DNA of 64,000 nucleotides from Furfurilactobacillus milii (GCF_009864005.1 NZ_WEZQ01000005.1:248408-312407); one strand, 5' to 3'. Numbered from the stretch's first letter, positions 27,609 to 37,435 are shown. Numbers and translations: made by a program. Notes: generated by a model not told the origin, from the letters alone.

Positions 27609-28753
27609 CCTTTTTACGGTGTTATATTTTGTTTCCATCTAGATTTGGGTTTTACCCTTATTTTTGGTTGATTTTTCTAAGCTATCCAATTGCAATTGGT
27701 TTCGCAGAGACCGGCATTCGGCGGGTGCTTACGTTATTTTTTCTAGCAATTTTCTTTTTGTGTTATCGAAACAGCTACGAAATCACTAAATTACTGCCAT
27801 GGTCAATCGCCGGCCAATTAATTGTGTGCGTGTATATGATGTTAGTGGAAAACTACATGGCGTTATTTATTTTCATTGCGTGGGTAGTTGGTTCCTTACC
27901 GTTCACGAAACGAGTTCGTTGGCGCTATTTAACGGCTTATTATGGCACTTTCACGGCTTCGGTGATTGCTGCAGTTATGAAACTCGTCGCGGTGACGCCG
28001 CATTTTCAACTCACTGATCGGCTTGATTTACTTGTCTTGCTAGCATTTGCCTATGGTTCACCAATTGCAGCAATATCAGTGATGAGAACTGCTGACAAAT
28101 CGCGTGCTATCCAGCAAACTAATGAACGTTTGGAAAACGTTATTCGACAGAATGAACGAAATCGAATTGCTCAAGATTTACATGATACTTTAGGGCAGTC
28201 ATTTTCAATGATCACCATTAAGACAGAATTGGCAAGAAAATTACTCAAGGTCGCGCCTGAAAAGGTTGATGAACAGCTTAATGACGTTGAAAATGCCTCA
28301 CGAGATAACTTGCAACTTGTTCGTTCAATCGTCAACGATTTGCGACAGTTGAACATTGCTGAAGTCATTATTAATCAAAATCGCAACTTGCAAGATGCCA
28401 ATGTTACACTTTTGACTATTAACGAATCAATTAGTAATACTTGGCCGCGTCAATTACAAATTACGTTAGGTGCTGTTATTCAAGAAGCAATCACAAATAT
28501 TATTCGTCACGCGCATGCTGATCATTGCTGGCTGACGTTTGGACAGCAAGGAAATTTGTTAACAATTTCAATTCGTGATAACGGAAAAGGCATTCACAAA
28601 CCACGTGAAAACAGTTCAGGTATAAGCGGTATGATCAAACGAATGGAAACTATTAACGGAACCCTGGATGTTGCTTCTTCATCTGAAGGGACAACCTTGA
28701 CCATTTCCTGTCCCAAACCTAAGACAAATAAGGAAGAGGAGCTTCAATCATGA
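27605..28753 (+). CDS. Sensor histidine kinase (DesK/NarL type)
   Basis: The 382-residue protein starts at 27605 behind AGGAG and overlaps the permease stop; longer frames reaching 27509 lie inside the permease. About five membrane helices span residues 15-160, followed by a coiled coil and the HisKA_3 motif ERNRIAQDLHDTLGQSFSMI with phospho-acceptor H193. The HATPase domain has EAITNIIRHAHA and RDNGKGI. Lacking a large outer domain, it probably senses a membrane event or the partner transporter. Confidence 0.93.
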   Translation: MTFLRCYILFPSRFGFYPYFWLIFLSYPIAIGFAETGIRRVLTLFFLAIFFLCYRNSYEITKLLPWSIAGQLIVCVYMMLVENYMALFIFIAWVVGSLPFTKRVRWRYLTAYYGTFTASVIAAVMKLVAVTPHFQLTDRLDLLVLLAFAYGSPIAAISVMRTADKSRAIQQTNERLENVIRQNERNRIAQDLHDTLGQSFSMITIKTELARKLLKVAPEKVDEQLNDVENASRDNLQLVRSIVNDLRQLNIAEVIINQNRNLQDANVTLLTINESISNTWPRQLQITLGAVIQEAITNIIRHAHADHCWLTFGQQGNLLTISIRDNGKGIHKPRENSSGISGMIKRMETINGTLDVASSSEGTTLTISCPKPKTNKEEELQS

Positions 28754-29355
28754 TTCATCTATATCTGGCAGAAGATCAAGGTATGTTGAATACAGCGCTA
28801 ACTACCATCTTAAATCTTGAACCTGACATAACAGTGGTCGGTTCAGCGACGGATGGTCAAACTGCGCTAAATGAAATTCGCCTCAAACACCCTGATATCG
28901 CGATTCTTGACATCGAAATGCCTAAACTTAGTGGTTTAGACGTGGCAGATCAGTTAAGGAATGATCAAAGTGCCACTAAATCGCTCATTTTAACAACGTT
29001 TGCCCAGCCAGCTTATTTTAAGCGTGCATTGGCAGCTGACGTGGCCGGTTATTTACTTAAAGACAGCCCAAGTGATGATTTAGTTGAAAGCATTCACAAA
29101 ATCATGGCTGGTCAAATCATTTATGCGCCAGAGTTGGTTCACGGAATGTACAATGCTTCGCAGAATCCGCTGACTAAACGAGAATTGGAAGTGCTTAGTG
29201 CTGCTCGAGACGGTGCTTCGACGGTTGAAATCGCCAGAATTGTGTCCTTGTCACCAGGAACCGTTCGTAATTATATGTCAGCCGTTCTAAGCAAGATGGG
29301 CGCACATAATCGATTAGACGCAATTAATATTGCCAAGAAAAATAAGTGGCTGTGA
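28750..29355 (+). CDS. Response regulator, LuxR/NarL family
   Basis: The 201-residue regulator overlaps the kinase gene by 4 bp. The receiver domain has the acidic pocket AEDQG, phosphorylation site D54 in AILDIEMP and conserved K in LLKDSP; the C-terminal HTH has LTKRELEVLSAARDG and TVRNYMSAVLSKMG. It is expected to control its own operon, and the palindrome abutting the operon -10 is a candidate site. Confidence 0.94.
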   Translation: MIHLYLAEDQGMLNTALTTILNLEPDITVVGSATDGQTALNEIRLKHPDIAILDIEMPKLSGLDVADQLRNDQSATKSLILTTFAQPAYFKRALAADVAGYLLKDSPSDDLVESIHKIMAGQIIYAPELVHGMYNASQNPLTKRELEVLSAARDGASTVEIARIVSLSPGTVRNYMSAVLSKMGAHNRLDAINIAKKNKWL

Positions 29356-29374
29356 ACAATCAAAATTGGACAGA

Positions 29375-29435
29375 AAACGCATCCAGCTGATTTACTTGAC
29401 CTAAACAACAGTAAATCAGTTGGATGCGTTTTTAT
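29375..29435. terminator. Bidirectional terminator between the response regulator and GH3 genes
   Basis: AACGCATCCAGCTGATTTACT pairs with AGTAAATCAGTTGGATGCGTT almost perfectly, with T tracts outward on both strands. Confidence 0.9.
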
Positions 29436-29462
29436 TTGATCTTATTGAGTGCAACTGAAGAA

Positions 29463-31708
29463 TTATTTTTTCAAAGCCGCATTGCTTTGATCAATGAAGG
29501 CTTGAACAGCGGCGACGGGGAAGCCACCAGCAACGAGCGCCCGCAATGGCGTATTAAACAACATCTGCTGGTCGGCAGCACTAGCATCGTCCTGGTTAGT
29601 AAATTGGGCCAACTGTTCGCCAAACATTTGCATTAACACAGATTTTGTTGTGTCGTTTGCCAAGAGAACGTTAAGGTACGTATCCATATTGACAACAAGC
29701 GGCCGACTAGCGAAGTGTTTGATGGTTAACTGTTTGATTAGCGGTAAATCACGTGAGGATGATCCAACCGCAATTTCATACAGACCATTGTCGGCCTGCC
29801 AAGTCATGCTGTCAGCATCGTACCAACTGAAATCGCGAGTATGCAAGGTGAAGGTAACCGTTTTAGATTTACCAGCAGAAATAGCAACTTTGTCAAATTG
29901 ACGTAGTTCACGAACTGGTTTTTCAACCGGACTGACGAGGTTACTAATATACAATTGTGGTACTGCAGAACCGTCAACTGATCCAGTATTTTTAACGGTC
30001 ACGGTAACTTTCAGATTATCTTCCTGCCAGTCACCAATAACTAAATCACTCAATTCAAACGTGGTGTAACTGAGGCCAAAGCCAAATGGAAAGGCAACAG
30101 CTTGATGATGCAGATCATAATAGCGATAGCCAACGAAAATGCCTTCGTGGTAACGCTCATGCTCGTTACTCTGGTCAAATGTCCCATAGCTTGGTGTATC
30201 AGCCAGTTTAATTGGAAAGGTTTCCGCTAGTTTGCCACTTGGATTAACGTGACCGGTGAGGATATCAATTGTTGCTTCACCAACGGCTTCACCAGCCAAG
30301 TAAGTTTCGACGATCGCATCAACCTGATCTCGCCAAGGCATTTCGACTACTGAGCCATTTGCGAGAACAACACTAATATGAGCAACATGTTGTGCCAACG
30401 ATTGAATTAAATGCGTTTGATTTTCTGGCAGTGATAGGTTCGTTTTATCGAAGCCCTCTGATTCGTCATCGTCACGATAGCCTACAAAGACAACAACTTG
30501 ATCAGCATGTTGCGCCAACTCAATTGCTTGCTTTTCAAGATATTCATCAATCGCCGTTTTTGATAAATCGTAGCCAGAGGCAAACTGAACGTCTAGGTCT
30601 GCTTGCTTCGCTGCTTCTAGAGCTGACACAACATGGTCTGGTGTGACATGTGAGCTGCCTGAACCCTGATACCGCGGTAGATCTGCCATTGCGCCCACAA
30701 AGGCAACCGATTTGCCTGACTTTAGTGGCAATACATGGTCCTTGTTCTGCAATAACACAATGCCGCCATCAGCAAGCTTTCTAGCAAATTCATGGTGTTC
30801 CGCACGATCATACGGAACCTGAGCAGACTTTTTATCTAACAAACTAACGACCATGGCTAACACTCGACCGGCTGAAAGATCTAGTTGTTCATCTGTAATC
30901 GTGCCAGCTTTAACAGCGTCGACGATTTCACTAGTTGAGCCATCACCTTTACCAGGCATTTCAAGGTCCAAACCAGCTTGGAGGGAAGCAACGTGATCAG
31001 CTACAGCCATCCAATCTGACATGACGACACCGGTAAATCCCCATTCCTGACGTAAAATATCGGTTAACAACCGCTCGTTTTGGACATTGAGGACACCATT
31101 AATTTTGTTATATGACGCCATTACAGCTTCGGGGTGTGCTTGCTTGATGATGCGTTCAAACGGCGCTAAATAAATTTCTCGAAGTGTGCGCTCATCCATA
31201 TCAGAAGAATTGGTGAAACGGTGGTTTTCACGATTATTGGCCGCAAAATGTTTAACGGTAGCGCCAACACCCTTATCATGCAAACCATTGATATAGGCGG
31301 TACCAATTTCACCGGCTACGAGTGGGTCCTCTGAATAATACTCAAAATTACGGCCCCCGAGTGGCGAACGTTTGATGTTTACACCTGGTCCCAAAAGTAA
31401 ACTAATGTTTTCAGCTTGAGCTTCTTCACCTAAATGTTGACCTAAATCACGTGCCAGCGAGCGATCAAAAGTGCTAGCGACAAGTGCTGCCGAAGGATAG
31501 GAAATTGCCTTGACGCTCGCGTTAACACTAAGCGTTTCGCCTTCCTTGGGTATTTGTTTACGCAAACCAGCTGGGCCATCAGTCATCATGATGGCGCTGA
31601 TGTTAGCCGCGTCTACGGCGGCAGTAAACCACATTTTTTTCCGCTCACCAGCGCGGCCTTTTGTTCGAGTGTGAGTTGATCAAGCACTGCCGAAACCTTT
31701 TTATCCAT
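29463..31708 (-). CDS. GH3 beta-glucosidase with an N-terminal frameshift at an A7 tract
   Basis: The main frame (ending at 29463) encodes a GH3 enzyme: MMTDGPAGLRKQ, LLGPGVNIKRSPLGGRNFEYY, GVGATVKHFAANN, the nucleophile region GVVMSDW, the GH3-C domain with GYRDDDESEG and a C-terminal fibronectin-III-like domain. The family N-terminus is missing from this frame but is encoded from an ATG at 31708 (with GGAGGCG) in the other frame as LTLEQKAALVSGKK, meeting the main frame at seven A residues (plus 31634-31640). A -1 shift there restores about 748 residues; otherwise the first frame stops after 31 codons. It likely acts on beta-glucosides or beta-xylosides brought in by the upstream MFS transporter. 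Confidence 0.88.
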
Positions 31709-31751
31709 AATTTGACGCCTCCAAAAAATGTGTTTAATTAGACAAGGTATA

Positions 31752-32930
31752 TTACTGAACGTCTGATTGCGTTTTCTTCGGATGATGAATTAAACGGCCA
31801 ACCACGACGATGACACCGATAATGAGAAACGCAATGCCAGAAATAGTGAGGTTAAAGCTGGGTGTTGTGTTATGGAACAGATTGGCAACCAGACCCCAGA
31901 AATAAGGTGCAATGAATGACGCGATGTTAATGCCAATTAACATTATGGACGATGCCAGTGTAGCCGAATTAGCCGGTGCAACATCGGCTACCCGGCCAAA
32001 TAGATAGGGGCCAACAAAAGCAGAAGTAATACCTAAAAGGGCAGCAATGACAAACGTTAACCACAGCGTTCTGGATAGCGCCAAACCGACAATTAAAATT
32101 CCAGTCAGTAATGCGCTTCCGGGCAAGACTGACGTTGCAATCCGTTTGTACACTGATCCATACACCAAACCACCAAGCATCTGACCACCGCCGACAATGG
32201 CTAAAATAAGGCTACCTTGAGCAGCTGTTCCGTATCCGCCAGCAATAATTAAAGTTGATGCCTTAAGTGTAACCAACGTGAACAACATCATGATTAGAAA
32301 CCATAACAATGAGTATCCGATAACGGCCCGATTAATAGATTGCTTTGGTTGGTCTTCATCGCCTTGCTGATGCCGATCACTTGGCACCACTAAAGCGAAC
32401 AGCGCTAAAATCAAGAACGAAATTCCGTAAACGATAAAGGTAGCATGCCAACCCATTGGCGTTAGCTGAGCAACGACTAGGAAAAACAAGATACTGCCAA
32501 CCGCCGTTACTGCACCTTGAAATCCAAGTAGGGTTGCGCGCTCATCGCCCTCATAATAAATGCTAAAAATACTATAGGCAATAGAATTGAACAGTCCTAA
32601 ACCTGCACCAAATCCCAGTCTAGCCGCTAAAATGACCCAGTAGCTGCTGGTAAACATTGGAATAATTCCAGAAACACCGGTAATTAGTAGACCTAAAAGC
32701 ACAGTATTTTTCATTCCAATATGATCACTAATTGCCGAACTAAAAATGACAAATATTAAAACGGTAATGCTTGGCGCAGTGATGAGTCCTTCAACAGCAG
32801 CGTGACTAACGTGTGGTAAACTAGCCTCCATCAATGGGATAACGCCAGCAACTGCATTGGCAGCCACTAACACAAGTGAAATTGACAGGATTGCAACCTT
32901 AAACAGCCAGCTTTTTGGTGAACGAACCAT
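31752..32930 (-). CDS. MFS transporter
   Basis: A 392-residue 12-helix major facilitator protein with the loop 2-3 signature SDHIGMKNTVLLG and an acidic central loop HQQGDEDQPKQ. The ATG at 32930 is preferred because of AAGGAG 10 bp upstream; the longer frame starting at 32984 lacks this. It precedes the GH3 gene by 43 bp, so the two probably form an operon for uptake and cleavage of a glycoside, although export cannot be excluded. Confidence 0.88.
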   Translation of the reverse strand: MVRSPKSWLFKVAILSISLVLVAANAVAGVIPLMEASLPHVSHAAVEGLITAPSITVLIFVIFSSAISDHIGMKNTVLLGLLITGVSGIIPMFTSSYWVILAARLGFGAGLGLFNSIAYSIFSIYYEGDERATLLGFQGAVTAVGSILFFLVVAQLTPMGWHATFIVYGISFLILALFALVVPSDRHQQGDEDQPKQSINRAVIGYSLLWFLIMMLFTLVTLKASTLIIAGGYGTAAQGSLILAIVGGGQMLGGLVYGSVYKRIATSVLPGSALLTGILIVGLALSRTLWLTFVIAALLGITSAFVGPYLFGRVADVAPANSATLASSIMLIGINIASFIAPYFWGLVANLFHNTTPSFNLTISGIAFLIIGVIVVVGRLIHHPKKTQSDVQ

Positions 32931-33003
32931 GATGACCAACTCCTTTAGTATAATGACAACAACACTAAACACTTCTGTAAGCATGTACCCAAATGGTCTA
33001 AAA

Positions 33004-33017
33004 TGTTAACGCTTACA
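33004..33017. promoter_or_regulatory. Catabolite-responsive element (cre)
   Basis: TGTTAACGCTTACA matches the CcpA consensus TGWNANCGNTNWCA at every defined position. It lies between the MFS-GH3 operon and its divergent AraC gene, implying glucose repression. Confidence 0.75.
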
Positions 33018-33159
33018 TTTAAGCTCATTTTATCAACTATTGCCGTAAAAACTGGTAAAATACCCTTGAAAAAAGCACTGTTGGAACATTATTTTTATAA
33101 TTGGTTTAGATGGTATTTAAGAATAATAAACAAACAATGTGAATTAGAAGGAAATGCAC

Positions 33160-34365
33160 ATGAATCAAAAACAAACAACACAAGTGTTAGTCAATTTTTA
33201 TGTCTTAACGCACCTTGCTGTCAGCAAAATTGCCTGTAAAAACCGCTGGATAAGTGCGGGAAACGGGCGTTGGCACGAACTGCGAAAGAATCAATTTGAA
33301 ACGTTTAATCGCATCATTGATGATCAAACACAACTAATCTATTTTGCTGGCGACCATGGCGAGCAATACCTGTGGTGTCAACGACACAAGGACAATGGTA
33401 TCCTCATCGGTCCGTTTATCAATTCAACAAACGAAGGGCGTAAACTAAAAAGGGCGACTGGAGAAGAAATGAACCAGTCACCCTCATTGGCTGAACAATT
33501 TGATTATTTTTCCAGAACTTATAATGGTCTACTACCGACAGTTATCAGCCAGACGCAATTAATCGCTAGCGTAGAATTACTGCTGACTGCGTTGTTTGAT
33601 CAAAAAACGGTCAACACATTAATCCATCAGCTGACTAGTGAACTTCGTTTGCCACAACCCAAGGTCGACGCCATAGCTAAAGATGTATCTTCCTCACAAT
33701 TGGACCGCGCCTCCTATCAGGCCGAAACTGCCCTTTATAACACCATTAGGGCAGGGCAGGATGATCAGGTCATCGTTGCATTCCAACGATTCTCCAACAG
33801 TGGCAAGCCAGGCCTAGTCGTTCCAGGTAATCAACTTCGCAATGAAAAAGACTTAGCCATCGCAGCCACCACGTTAGCAACTAGGTCAGCCATTCAGGGT
33901 GGCTTATATGCAGACAGCGCGTATGCCATTAGCGATCAAACGATTCAGATGATTGAGGCTCAGACGAGAACGAACGATGTTGTTGGGGTTTTAATGACCC
34001 AAATGACTCGTTTCGCTAAAGAGGTTCGTTTAGCAAACCAACGCCATTATTCGAAAGACATCAATGCACTCACGGCTGAAATTTATGCTCACCGGGATAC
34101 CGGTATTCAGCTGACCACTTTAGCGGCACAACAACACAAATCTGCCAAGTATTTAGCAAGTCGTTTTCGCAGTGAAACAGGTCGAACATTTATGAATTAT
34201 CAAAATCAGTTCAGGCTAACGTTTGCTCAAGAACAACTGACAACCACTTCGGCCAGCATTACTGAAATAGCGGCAATGATGAACTTTGAAGATGCCAGTT
34301 ACTTCACAAAGTGGTTTAAACGGTTGTGTGGTCAAACGCCTAGACAATACCGGCAGCAACATTAA
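33160..34365 (+). CDS. AraC-family transcriptional regulator
   Basis: The 401-residue protein ends in a two-HTH AraC domain (IQLTTLAAQQHKSAKYLASR, then SITEIAAMMNFEDASYFTKWF and the final GQTPRQYRQQ). The N-terminal 290 residues are an effector-binding region of a type common in lactobacilli, with no cupin signature recognised. The ATG at 33160 is better spaced from GAAGGA than 33154. Divergent from MFS-GH3 and sharing the cre-containing spacer, it is the likely regulator of that operon. Confidence 0.87.
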   Translation: MNQKQTTQVLVNFYVLTHLAVSKIACKNRWISAGNGRWHELRKNQFETFNRIIDDQTQLIYFAGDHGEQYLWCQRHKDNGILIGPFINSTNEGRKLKRATGEEMNQSPSLAEQFDYFSRTYNGLLPTVISQTQLIASVELLLTALFDQKTVNTLIHQLTSELRLPQPKVDAIAKDVSSSQLDRASYQAETALYNTIRAGQDDQVIVAFQRFSNSGKPGLVVPGNQLRNEKDLAIAATTLATRSAIQGGLYADSAYAISDQTIQMIEAQTRTNDVVGVLMTQMTRFAKEVRLANQRHYSKDINALTAEIYAHRDTGIQLTTLAAQQHKSAKYLASRFRSETGRTFMNYQNQFRLTFAQEQLTTTSASITEIAAMMNFEDASYFTKWFKRLCGQTPRQYRQQH

Positions 34366-34463
34366 ATTGTGAACTATAGTGAATTGAATTGGGTAGAGAA
34401 GTTTCAACTAGTTGTATTATACAACCGGATATATTAAAACGTATTGCAGTAATTCAAGCGTTA

Positions 34464-34829
34464 TTACTGATTCAACTGCTCAGCAATCACAAAAAAATGG
34501 CCTTCGGGGTCAGCAAAATTAAATGTTCGCACACCGTTATTCACGATAATGTGGCCAGTATTCGGTAATCTTTTATGAAGCTGTTCAAATTCATCAATGA
34601 ACAGCATTAATGACGGCGTTGTAAGTGATACTTCAGGTGAATACCGTTTGATAAACGATGTTGTAAATAATGAAATTTCGAGGGCTGAAGTGAATCGTAA
34701 GACGATGTTTTGACTTTTGTCGGACATCTCATTGGTCTCAGCAATTTCAGCGTGAAAATATTTGTGCCAGAAATTAGCACAGACGGCAACATTAGTCACA
34801 TAAAGCATGATGCGATTTTTAACGATCAT
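34464..34829 (-). CDS. VOC (glyoxalase/bleomycin-resistance) family protein
   Basis: The 121-residue protein has the VOC fold pattern: MLYVTNVAVCANFWHKYF at the start and the closing FNFADPEGHFFVIAEQ. The ATG at 34829 follows GGAGG. VOC proteins include dioxygenases, isomerases and drug-binding proteins; only part of a metal site is visible, so no activity is proposed. Single gene. Confidence 0.8.
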   Translation of the reverse strand: MIVKNRIMLYVTNVAVCANFWHKYFHAEIAETNEMSDKSQNIVLRFTSALEISLFTTSFIKRYSPEVSLTTPSLMLFIDEFEQLHKRLPNTGHIIVNNGVRTFNFADPEGHFFVIAEQLNQ

Positions 34830-34880
34830 AATTGAACCTCCGAGAAATTGATTAGATGACTGTGTGTCAATATACAGCAA

Positions 34881-35179
34881 AGTATTCGTGAATCTAAATG
34901 AAGTATACGAGACATGAACAGTTGATGTCGAACGATGCGTCTAAAAAACGAGACATTGAGATTTAAGAGCATGTTCACGTTATTTAAAGAGCTTCTTTTA
35001 CTACTTTGTATAATATATATTATGTAAACTAGAAAGCGAAATTAAAAGTATTCAGTCAAAATGTAATCAGTTTGAGTCCACTCTCTACTGCATACATACT
35101 TCTGAATGCTTTTAAAGTCTATCTAACTTTGCCGATCAAGTTTACGATACGTGAACACCAGTCAACTCATACGCGTTAC
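34881..35179. other. AT-rich stretch without a recognisable gene
   Basis: No coding frame, RNA gene or convincing terminator was seen between the VOC gene and the decayed paralogue. It may contain the VOC promoter. Confidence 0.5.
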
Positions 35180-35523
35180 TGAAAAATCAGTTTGGTTTAA
35201 CGACATTGCTAACAGTGAGTCTCCATCCATAAACATTGAAATTGTGATGATTTAAAATTATGACTAAAGCAATGTAAAATCCAGTTATTCTTTGGCTTAT
35301 TCGCATGACCTGTAAAGTGTTTTGCCACTCACGCTCATCATTGGAATGCTGGAATGCTGTCGAGTGATAGTCGTTTAAGACTAAATAGGTCCGTTGCTTT
35401 TTCCCCGTTATTTGTTAATTGCTTTCTAAGCCGTATCAATCTAATTTCGCTGACTATGACAGTAGCGTACAGTATCAGTCGAACAAGATGACCAACGAAA
35501 CCAGGTATCAATATTGCAATCAA
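35180..35523 (-). pseudogene. Decayed paralogue of the adjacent four-helix membrane protein
   Basis: Frame pieces on the minus strand match the neighbour at 35529: one encodes a hydrophobic segment leading to KRLSLDSIPAFQ and a stop, another frame continues with SNDEREWQNTLQVMRISQRI, paralleling ANDEREWQQLLKADYLSTRI of the intact gene. The frame change and lack of a good start mark it as a broken duplicate. Confidence 0.65.
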
Positions 35524-35528
35524 CTATT

Positions 35529-36032
35529 TCAGAAGCGCTGACTGTCTTCTTCTATTTTAAAATAAATGAACACATAGCCCCATTCCTTCACCAAAAATAT
35601 GTATCCGATGAGGCTAACAACTATAGACCCCATTATATGTGGTGAAAAAAAGCCTGATCCAAAATCACCTGAACCTTGAATGAACTCTGGTAACATCGTG
35701 GCTGTGACCAATGGCAAACTTAAAGATATCAACATAATTCGCGTGCTCAAATAATCTGCCTTGAGTAATTGCTGCCACTCTCGTTCATCATTTGCTTCCA
35801 AAGTGATAAGTTGACGGTGTTTTTTACTGGTAAAGATACTGGCTTGATATGCCGGCTTTCCAATTTTTTCTAAATAGCTTTGAGCCCACACAAAGGCAAA
35901 CAAACTTATCATTAAAATAATGCCAGCACTAAATTTAATTATCACCCTGCTCCAGAAAAAATACATAAATTCCATTATCATGACTGTGTCTAGTACCGCA
36001 TGTCGTAAAATAGCATGTTTCGTTTCAATCAT
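35529..36032 (-). CDS. Membrane protein partner of the XRE regulator
   Basis: A 167-residue protein with four predicted helices (around residues 15-55, two; 95-120; 130-155) and a cytoplasmic NDEREWQ segment. The ATG at 36032 overlaps the end of the XRE gene by 8 bp. Small XRE regulators followed by such DUF-type membrane proteins are common in Firmicutes, but the function is unknown. A degenerate paralogue follows. Confidence 0.75.
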   Translation of the reverse strand: MIETKHAILRHAVLDTVMIMEFMYFFWSRVIIKFSAGIILMISLFAFVWAQSYLEKIGKPAYQASIFTSKKHRQLITLEANDEREWQQLLKADYLSTRIMLISLSLPLVTATMLPEFIQGSGDFGSGFFSPHIMGSIVVSLIGYIFLVKEWGYVFIYFKIEEDSQRF

Positions 36033-36228
36033 GTTTATCACCCCATAAAAATAGTTGATCCACTCTCAGTCCAAGCACATCGGCTAACTTAAACGCCAAG
36101 TCCAAAGATGGATCATACTTATCGTTTTCAATTGCATTGATGGTCTGCCGAGTTACCCCTGTTTTAGTCGCTAATTCGGCCTGAGAGAGTTTTTGCTGCT
36201 TACGTGTTGAATTGATCACGTTCTGCAC
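36025..36228 (-). CDS. XRE-family transcriptional regulator (small)
   Basis: The 67-residue protein is a bare helix-turn-helix domain with RKQQKLSQAELATKTGVTRQ and INAIENDKYDPSLDLAFKLA, of the YozG/Cro-like type. It overlaps the membrane-protein gene and probably controls the pair. Two palindromes directly upstream (36259-36311) are suitable operators. Confidence 0.9.
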   Translation of the reverse strand: MQNVINSTRKQQKLSQAELATKTGVTRQTINAIENDKYDPSLDLAFKLADVLGLRVDQLFLWGDKHD

Positions 36229-36258
36229 GACCGTCAGCTCCTTTGTTTATTAATCTAA

Positions 36259-36311
36259 TGTCAAACGTCTTTGACACTTAAAGTAAAACATCTTTGACAT
36301 TTCGTGTCAAA
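36259..36311. promoter_or_regulatory. Two TTTGACA/TGTCAAA palindromes upstream of the XRE gene
   Basis: TGTCAAA-N4-TTTGACA at 36259-36276 and TTTGACA-N5-TGTCAAA at 36293-36311 lie about 34 bp apart centre to centre. They also contain TTGACA hexamers able to act as -35 elements for the XRE promoter. Confidence 0.65.
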
Positions 36312-36389
36312 CAGTTTTTACATTTCATCTCAAAAAAAGAATTCAAAGTGAGCGGCTAAAGCCGAGTAAAAACACCTTGTTAATTCAGA

Positions 36390-37322
36390 TCAGTGATAGC
36401 GATGATATTCTTGTGCACGTTTGAGTTGAAACGTAATAATTTCTTCCTGGATGGAGATTTGATGCTTATCTTTGCCATTAAGCATTCGAAATGTCGTTAA
36501 CAACTGATGCGCTTGGTTGATAGCGTCCTGTTGGTCATCGGCAAAGTAGAGTGCACCAATAACATGGCTCATTAATCGCTCCAGTCGGCAATTAAAGTCT
36601 GATGACAAATCAGATAACGCATCAATTTCCTTCCAAGCTTTCTTGGCATCACTGAATTTAGCGTCCTTTACATACGTTGGTCGTGTCAGCAAGTCCTGCA
36701 AGTAATTAAGCCACAGCATCTCTCTTAAATTAGCAGCATATGAACCATTCATGGCAGCATAAAAATGATAGCAAGCCTCTCCTCGCTCAACTAATGCCTG
36801 TTTGCGTTTTAATGAATTGACAGTCCAAATCGCTGGGCCGGCTAATTGTAGTTCGAATAAAGACCACTGAGACAGATCTTCCAAGTGTTCAACAGCAATT
36901 AAACTTGGTTCAACCGCCATCTTGAACATGTTTGTTCCATACGCGCGCACTAATGTATAGATTTCACTGGCCAATAATCGATCAGATTCCAACCGTGAAC
37001 TCCGTTTTGCTATATACAATTGTTTCAGTTCGTCAAAGCGATGCTGTGCATATAAATCGCTTATTGTATTAAGCAAGCTGGCCTCAGAAGTGATTTGATG
37101 ATTACGTCTGAGGTAATCAAATTCGGCTGCGCCAACACTGAGCCGATCTAGTAGCTGCCATAAATGAGTTGCATCCACATCGTACTGGCCGTGTTCTAAA
37201 CGACTATAAAAAGAACGTGAAACGATGCCCTGATAAACTTCTTTTTGGGTCAGTGCCCTAGCCTGTCGCAACTGTTTAATCACAATACCGGCTGGCAAGA
37301 TTGGCTGGTTATCTTTTTGCAT
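36390..37322 (-). CDS. Rgg/GadR/MutR-family transcriptional regulator
   Basis: The 310-residue protein has an N-terminal HTH (IKQLRQARALTQKEVYQGIV, SRSFYSRLEHGQYDV) and a C-terminal alpha-helical repeat domain as in Rgg regulators, which often bind short peptide pheromones. It is divergent from an ABC transporter gene, a frequent arrangement. No convincing short hydrophobic peptide gene was found in the 113-bp spacer. Confidence 0.88.
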   Translation of the reverse strand: MQKDNQPILPAGIVIKQLRQARALTQKEVYQGIVSRSFYSRLEHGQYDVDATHLWQLLDRLSVGAAEFDYLRRNHQITSEASLLNTISDLYAQHRFDELKQLYIAKRSSRLESDRLLASEIYTLVRAYGTNMFKMAVEPSLIAVEHLEDLSQWSLFELQLAGPAIWTVNSLKRKQALVERGEACYHFYAAMNGSYAANLREMLWLNYLQDLLTRPTYVKDAKFSDAKKAWKEIDALSDLSSDFNCRLERLMSHVIGALYFADDQQDAINQAHQLLTTFRMLNGKDKHQISIQEEIITFQLKRAQEYHRYH

Positions 37323-37394
37323 ATTCCGTTACCCTCTTTTTAAAAGCCTCTATATGTGCAGTATACGCCACATTTTCTAAAAGCTGCCCATACG

Positions 37395-37419
37395 TCTGTT
37401 TACTAAACTTAGTGACAGA
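37395..37419. promoter_or_regulatory. Palindrome before the ABC exporter gene
   Basis: TCTGT-TT-ACTAA-AC-TTAGT-G-ACAGA is an imperfect 25-bp dyad ending 16 bp before the ATG. It may be an operator, possibly for Rgg, or fold in the mRNA leader. Confidence 0.4.
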
Positions 37420-37435
37420 CATTGGAGGGACTCAA

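Noticed and set aside
35333-35352. 8-bp tandem duplication (GCATTCCA twice) as the cause of the paralogue frameshift
   Set aside because: Removing one copy does not restore the frame that contains NDEREWQ.
37301-37435. Short peptide or longer N-terminus upstream of the ABC exporter
   Set aside because: The frame overlaps rgg, lacks a ribosome-binding site and does not look like a pheromone precursor.
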